Source of the DNA: Candidatus Nomurabacteria bacterium RIFCSPHIGHO2_02_FULL_35_13
GTDB taxonomy: Bacteria > Patescibacteriota > Minisyncoccia > Phycocordibacterales > UBA9973
Assembly: GCA_001785515.1 (NCBI GenBank)
Contig: MFTY01000015.1
Span: forward strand, 1-33,589
Direction of reading: 5' to 3'
Length of the DNA stretch: 33,589 bases
Below the pieces are notes generated by a model. It was not told the DNA's origin. It worked only from the letters and a program-made list of their open reading frames with translations, and made no database searches. Positions 30,169 to 33,589 of this stretch are shown one piece after another; positions within the stretch are counted from its first letter, which is position 1, and every line of letters begins with the position of its first letter. The position numbers and the translations under genes are program-made.

Positions 30169-30714
30169 ATGTCAAAACAAGAAACACAGGGTACTAGAAA
30201 TTGGTATGCTATTCACACTTATGCTGGATATGAAAATGTCGTCCTTCGTAATTTGAAGCAACGCATTGATTCTTTGGGTATGGATGACAAAATTTTTAAT
30301 GTTATAGTGCCGATTGAAAAAAAAATAAAAATAAAAGGAGGTAAACGCGTAGAAGTGGAAGAAAAAATTTATCCGGGTTATGTTTTAGTGGATATGATTG
30401 TTACGGATGATTCTTGGTATGTTGTTCGCAATACTCCGCGTGTCACAGGTTTCGTCGGCGCCGGAGTAAATCCTGTTCCTCTTAAAAGCGAAGAAGTGGA
30501 ATATTTATTCAAAAAAATGAATGCAGGCATGGCTAAACATAATATTGACATTGCGATAGATGAAACAGTTTTGATAGTAGATGGTCCATTTAAAGACCTT
30601 GAAGGAAAAGTAAATTCTGTTGACAATGAACGCGGAAAAGTAAAAGTGCTTGTCTCAATGTTTGGTCGCGAGACTCCGGTGGAACTTGATTTCTTGCAAG
30701 TTAAGAAAACATAA
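30169..30714 (+). CDS. nusG: Transcription termination/antitermination factor NusG
   Basis: 181 residues: an NGN domain (WYAIHTYAGYENVVLRNLKQRI ... YPGYVLVDMIVTDDSWYVVRNTPRVTGFVG) and a C-terminal KOW domain (VDGPFKDLEGKVNSVDNERGKVKVLVSMFGRETPVELDFLQV). It binds RNA polymerase and links it to the ribosome or Rho. Classical position between secE and rplK. Confidence 0.97.
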   Translation: MSKQETQGTRNWYAIHTYAGYENVVLRNLKQRIDSLGMDDKIFNVIVPIEKKIKIKGGKRVEVEEKIYPGYVLVDMIVTDDSWYVVRNTPRVTGFVGAGVNPVPLKSEEVEYLFKKMNAGMAKHNIDIAIDETVLIVDGPFKDLEGKVNSVDNERGKVKVLVSMFGRETPVELDFLQVKKT

Positions 30715-30752
30715 GGTAATCTAAACTACGTACTTAACGTCACAAAATATAT

Positions 30753-31175
30753 ATGGCAAAAAAGATAACAAAGAAAATAAAATTACAAATACAAGCCGCA
30801 AAAGCCACACCTGCGCCTCCTTTGGGGCCTGCGCTTGGTCAAGCTGGCATAAATATTGGAGATTTCGTAACTAAGTTTAATGCTGCAACTGCTAAAATGG
30901 CAGGAGATAAAGTTTCTGTAAATATCACGGTTTATGAAGATAGAAGTTATGATTTTGTTATAAAAACTCCTCCAGCAACGGGACTTATTTTGAAAGCGGC
31001 GGGAGTGGAAAAAGGTTCAGGGAAAAATGTTTCCGAAAAAGCTGGAAAAATCACAAAAGCTCAAGCTTGGGAAATTGCTGAAAAGAAAATGAAAGACTTG
31101 AATGCGAAAGACAAAGAAGGAGCAATTAAAATTATCGCCGGCTCTGCTAGGAGTATGGGCATCGAAGTAATATAA
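30753..31175 (+). CDS. rplK: 50S ribosomal protein L11
   Basis: 140 residues with [30 protein letters not shown] at the N-terminal domain and the rRNA-binding C-terminal domain ending [19 protein letters not shown]11 forms the GTPase-associated centre. Normally rplA follows; here the gene ends inside a perfect 12-bp palindrome and no rplA is found. Confidence 0.97.
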   Translation: MAKKITKKIKLQIQAAKATPAPPLGPALGQAGINIGDFVTKFNAATAKMAGDKVSVNITVYEDRSYDFVIKTPPATGLILKAAGVEKGSGKNVSEKAGKITKAQAWEIAEKKMKDLNAKDKEGAIKIIAGSARSMGIEVI

Positions 31176-31187
31176 ATTACTTCGATG
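31160..31187 (+). other. Perfect palindrome over the rplK stop codon
   Basis: CATCGAAGTAAT / ATTACTTCGATG (12 bp) around an ATAA loop that includes the TAA stop. It is not followed by a T run. Confidence 0.75.
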
Positions 31188-31190
31188 AAG

Positions 31191-31256
31191 CTTTTGAGAT
31201 ATTTTGTGAGTAATCGAAACAAAATATCCAAAAGGTGTACTACTCCTGTAAGGAGT
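31191..31256 (+). other. Two further hairpins in the rplK 3' region
   Basis: CTTTT(GA)GATATTTTG pairs with CAAAATATC(C)AAAAG (31191-31234, 14 bp), then ACTCCT-GTA-AGGAGT (31242-31256, 6 bp). With the palindrome before and the terminator after, they form a structured stretch of about 160 nt where rplA would be expected. Confidence 0.6.
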
Positions 31257-31287
31257 TGAGGTTAAAGACTAAAAATTTTTAAAATAC

Positions 31288-31318
31288 AAAAAGCCAACGG
31301 GATAACTGTTGGCTTTTT
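31288..31318 (+). terminator. Intrinsic terminator of secE-nusG-rplK
   Basis: Perfect 11-bp stem AAAAAGCCAAC/GTTGGCTTTTT with a 9-nt loop. Confidence 0.93.
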
Positions 31319-31343
31319 ATATTTTTGGGAGTATATTAAAGAG

Positions 31344-31841
31344 GTGAAAAAGGAAACTAAAAAATACAAGAGGCCTAGTTGGGATGAATATTTTATTGGT
31401 ATGGCAAATTATGTTGGTTCTAGGGGCACTTGCGACAGGGGAAGAAGCGGATGCGTGATTGCTCGCGATAAAAGAGTTGTTTCTACAGGCTATGTTGGTT
31501 CACCCCCAGGTCTTCCACATTGCGATGAAATAGGCCATGAAATGCATAAAGTTATCAATGAAGATGGTTCTGAATCACAACATTGTATTAGAACCGCGCA
31601 CGCGGAACAAAATGCTATTTCACAAGCAGCAAGGTTTGGAATCTCTGTGGATAGCGGGACCTTGTATTGCAAAATGACGCCTTGTTATACTTGCGCTAAA
31701 AGCATAATCACAGCGGGAATTAAAAGAGTGGTATCGGAAAAGGATTATCATGCTTCCAAAAGAAGTAAGGAAATTTTTAAAAAAGCCGGAATAAAATTGG
31801 AAATTATAAATAAAAAAATTGAAAAATATTTAAGACAATAA
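31344..31841 (+). CDS. dCMP deaminase-family protein
   Basis: 165 residues with the cytidine/deoxycytidylate deaminase zinc site: HAEQNAI (His ligand and catalytic Glu) and CKMTPCYTC (two Cys ligands). CVIARDKRVVSTGYVGSPPGLPHCDE matches the dCMP deaminase/ComEB group. It converts dCMP to dUMP, the thyA substrate, fitting the cluster with thyA and folA. It starts with GTG at 31344. TATATT ends 6 nt upstream, giving a leaderless mRNA; the AGAGG just before the GTG is too close to act as an SD. Confidence 0.93.
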   Translation: MKKETKKYKRPSWDEYFIGMANYVGSRGTCDRGRSGCVIARDKRVVSTGYVGSPPGLPHCDEIGHEMHKVINEDGSESQHCIRTAHAEQNAISQAARFGISVDSGTLYCKMTPCYTCAKSIITAGIKRVVSEKDYHASKRSKEIFKKAGIKLEIINKKIEKYLRQ

Positions 31842-31844
31842 TTT

Positions 31845-31919
31845 TACCTGTCCCGTACTAAATTTTTGATTACGGGGTATAATGATAAGGATTATTAATA
31901 AAATTTTAGTACTGGGATG
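31845..31919 (+). promoter_or_regulatory. Twin promoter element, copy A
   Basis: 75 bp that recur in inverted orientation at 32793-32867 with one mismatch. It contains CCCGTA/TACGGG, TATAAT (31878-31883) and terminal arms CCCGTACTAAATTTT and AAAATTTTAGTACTGGG that are inverted repeats of each other. It ends exactly on the ATG of the MazG-like gene and begins 3-4 nt after the dCMP deaminase stop. Confidence 0.88.
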
Positions 31920-32246
31920 GTTGACTTAAAAAAACTGCAAAAAGAAGTGATGAGAAATAAACTGGAGAAGGGATTTAACACAACTGATGTTGCGTTGGAA
32001 TTTTGTCGAGCGCACGAAGAACTTTCTGAAGCTTTTTCCAAACACAATAAAAACCAGCTCGGTGTAGCTGAAGAGTTTGCCGATGTGGCGATATTTTTGC
32101 TCGGAATATCAGAAATTCTTGGTTATGACCTTGAAGAAGAGTTGGTTAGAAAAATTGATATAAATAAGAATAGAAAATATAAAAAAGAAAAATCTCCCGA
32201 AGGAAAAGATGTTTTTATAAGAGTCAGAACCCCCGAAGACCCATAA
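31917..32246 (+). CDS. MazG-like nucleotide pyrophosphohydrolase
   Basis: 109 residues, all helical. The metal-binding pattern EELSEA ... EEFADVAIFLLGISEILG matches the ExxE-(12-28)-ExxD motif of MazG/dUTPase-like all-alpha NTP pyrophosphatases. The likely role is removal of non-canonical or excess (d)NTPs, plausibly producing dUMP or dCMP for the neighbouring enzymes. The start codon lies in the 75-bp repeated element. No Shine-Dalgarno. Confidence 0.8.
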   Translation: MVDLKKLQKEVMRNKLEKGFNTTDVALEFCRAHEELSEAFSKHNKNQLGVAEEFADVAIFLLGISEILGYDLEEELVRKIDINKNRKYKKEKSPEGKDVFIRVRTPEDP

Positions 32247-32279
32247 AAAATAAAATCCCCATTCGGGGATTTATTTTTT
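32245..32279. terminator. Bidirectional terminator between the MazG-like gene and folA
   Basis: AAATCCCC/GGGGATTT (8 bp, loop ATTC) flanked by A-rich and T-rich runs on both sides. It overlaps the folA stop region. Confidence 0.88.
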
Positions 32280-32795
32280 GATATATTCCACAAACTCTAA
32301 ATCATATTTATTTAAAATATCTTTTGAATATTTCTCGCTTTTATTTTTTTGCCAAATTTTTTCGTCAATAACAGGGAAAAAAGCATCAGCGTCAGAAAAT
32401 TCTGCATCCACATGTGTGATATAAAGTTTATCCGCCTTTTCTATAAATAATTTATATATCTGCGCTCCGCCAATAATAAAAACTTCTTCATCTGGCCTGG
32501 CCTCGCCCGTAAGGCTATGGCCGAGGGAAGTCTTTTTTAACAAATCATCAAATTCTTCCAAAGAATGAACGATTTCCAGTTCTTTTATGTTAAATGAAAT
32601 GTCTTTTGTTAAAATAATATTTCTGCGTTTAGGAAGAGGGCGTCCAATTGATTCGAAGGTTTTTTGGCCCATCGCTACCGTATGTCCTGACGTTGTTTCT
32701 CTGAAATGTTTCATATCGGCCGGTAAATTCCAAAGAAGTTCGTTCTTTTTTCCAATTTCATTATTCTTGCCAATTGCGGATATTATTGAAATCAT
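32271..32795 (-). CDS. folA: Dihydrofolate reductase
   Basis: 174 residues. MISIISAIGKNNEIGKKNELLWNLPADMKHF carries the active-site loop with the acidic residue in ADMKHF; GHTVAMGQKTFESIGRPLPKRRNIILT and VFIIGGAQIYKLF are the NADPH-binding motifs. It regenerates tetrahydrofolate after thymidylate synthesis. About 12 residues before VFIIGG (TSLGHSLTGEARP) look inserted and are encoded by GC-rich DNA. The start lies in twin element copy B, and thyA is upstream on the same strand. Confidence 0.95.
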   Translation of the reverse strand: MISIISAIGKNNEIGKKNELLWNLPADMKHFRETTSGHTVAMGQKTFESIGRPLPKRRNIILTKDISFNIKELEIVHSLEEFDDLLKKTSLGHSLTGEARPDEEVFIIGGAQIYKLFIEKADKLYITHVDAEFSDADAFFPVIDEKIWQKNKSEKYSKDILNKYDLEFVEYIKK

Positions 32796-32867
32796 CCCAG
32801 TACTAAAATTTTATTAATAATCATTATCATTATACCCCGTAATCAAAAATTTAGTACGGGACAGGTA
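32793..32867 (-). promoter_or_regulatory. Twin promoter element, copy B
   Basis: Inverted copy of 31845-31919 (74 of 75 identical), between the thyA stop (32871) and the folA ATG (32795), which is its last codon. Identity stops at once beyond both ends. Confidence 0.88.
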
Positions 32868-32870
32868 TTT

Positions 32871-33589
32871 TTATATTGCTATTTCAAATTTAATTCTATC
32901 ATAACTTTCATATCCTATAATTTCCGTATCAGTATATTGCCAATCAAAAATTGATTTGAAATTATTTGTTTTAATTTGCGGTAATTTATATTTATTTGAA
33001 TCTCGTGTCAATTGTTCTTTTAGACCATCAGCATGATTGAGATATATATGTGTGTCAGCCAAAAAACCAGTAAGTATTCCTTCTTCCAGTCCGGTTTCTA
33101 AAGTAAGCAGATGTAATAAAGTCGCATAGCTTGCGATATTAAAAGGCAGTCCGAGCGCTACATCAACACTACGCTGACTCCAAAACAGATTAAGACGATT
33201 ATTGATAACTGTCACTTGAAACGCATAATGACAATATGGCGGAACTACTTTATCAACATCTACCGGATTCCAGGCAAGCACCAACATTTGTCGGCTGTCG
33301 GGTTTTGTTTTCAACATTTCTATCATGCGCTTCAATTGGTCAACTCCTTTTCCAGTATAATCTGTTTGATAATCTTTATATTCAGCGCCAAAATGTCGCC
33401 ATTCCCAGCCGTAAATAGAGCCCAAGTCGCGTTCTTCCAGCATCTTCTTTTTTGTTTCTCCATCATGGTTATAAGGAACTTTCAAAGGACTACACCATTC
33501 ATCCCAAATATGATTATTTCTGTCTTGCAACCATTTTTTGTCGGTAATACCTTTAATAAAAAATTCCAGTTCGGAAGCAACTAGACGAA
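32871..33589 (-). CDS. thyA: Thymidylate synthase (5' end outside window)
   Basis: The frame is open through the right edge; visible upstream residues RLVASELEFFIKGITDKKWLQ match the ThyA N-terminal region, so the TTG at 33530 is not the start. The core has the catalytic Cys in PPYCHYAFQ, WSQRSVDVALGLPFNIASYA for dUMP and folate binding, and DTHIYLNHADGL. It methylates dUMP to dTMP with methylene-tetrahydrofolate. Tyr stands directly before the catalytic Cys, where Pro is usual. It precedes folA, separated by twin element B. Confidence 0.95.
   Translation of the reverse strand, partial: RLVASELEFFIKGITDKKWLQDRNNHIWDEWCSPLKVPYNHDGETKKKMLEERDLGSIYGWEWRHFGAEYKDYQTDYTGKGVDQLKRMIEMLKTKPDSRQMLVLAWNPVDVDKVVPPYCHYAFQVTVINNRLNLFWSQRSVDVALGLPFNIASYATLLHLLTLETGLEEGILTGFLADTHIYLNHADGLKEQLTRDSNKYKLPQIKTNNFKSIFDWQYTDTEIIGYESYDRIKFEIAI

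Noticed and set aside
31160-31187. Palindrome over the rplK stop as an intrinsic terminator
   Set aside because: No T run follows, and a much better terminator lies at 31288-31318.
1-33589. CRISPR array, insertion sequence, transposase, integrase or prophage genes
   Set aside because: No regularly spaced repeats with spacers and no recognisable mobility protein were seen; the only repeats are those listed.
1-33589. Alternative genetic code (UGA as Gly, as in Gracilibacteria)
   Set aside because: Conserved genes run full length without in-frame TGA, and the standard code explains all of them.

Overview
The window (about one third GC by eye) looks like a chromosome segment of a Patescibacteria / Candidate Phyla Radiation bacterium, most likely Parcubacteria. 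The reasons are small compact genes, an almost purely informational gene set, a type IV pilus pilM-pilN-pilO run, a DUF5652-like membrane protein, a large CxxC protein of a kind I associate with this group, and secE-nusG-rplK not followed by rplA. Loss of ribosomal protein L1 has been reported for part of Parcubacteria. Both edges cut a gene: polA on the left and thyA on the right.

Layout. 1-6.8 kb: polA, a prenylcysteine-methyltransferase-like membrane protein and holA, then tRNA-Lys, a peptidoglycan-binding-domain protein, a SpoU methyltransferase, mutM, an APH-like kinase and ruvA. 6.8-8.2 kb: rpsT, a cold-shock gene with a textbook promoter, and rluF. 8.2-15.8 kb, all minus strand: an 815-residue repeat-bearing surface protein, a MacA/LolD/MacB-like efflux system, a PAP2-like membrane phosphatase and a family 2 glycosyltransferase. 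15.8-18.2 kb: an accessory-looking stretch with one atypical gene, two tRNAs each followed by a duplicated tRNA 3' end, and small unknown genes. 18.2-21.5 kb: ruvX, a tRNA-binding-domain gene and the pilus assembly genes. 21.5-26.3 kb: tRNAs, an RluA-type pseudouridine synthase, the CxxC protein, rplS, a short-chain dehydrogenase and a cobalamin adenosyltransferase. 26.3-31.3 kb: tsaE, tsaC, murB, a membrane FKBP, a SIMPL protein, secE, nusG and rplK. 31.3-33.6 kb: a dTMP/folate cluster of dCMP deaminase, a MazG-like pyrophosphohydrolase, folA and thyA.

Expression signals are unusual. At many operon heads a -10 hexamer ends exactly 6 nt before the start codon, so transcription should begin on the start codon itself. 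I see almost no Shine-Dalgarno sequences. The clear exception is the gene at 15932-16294, which has a strong SD, a near-consensus promoter, an upstream palindrome and its own terminator.

The strongest non-genic signals are: (1) two nearly identical 75-bp elements in inverted orientation, each ending on a start codon, that flank the MazG-like gene and folA and could make an invertible segment; (2) a long inverted repeat with a GC-rich loop inserted in frame in polA, and a similar architecture directly after rplS; (3) structured modules downstream of tRNA-Ser and tRNA-Arg, bounded by copies of the tRNA 3' end; (4) long RNA-like hairpins upstream of ruvX and after rplK.
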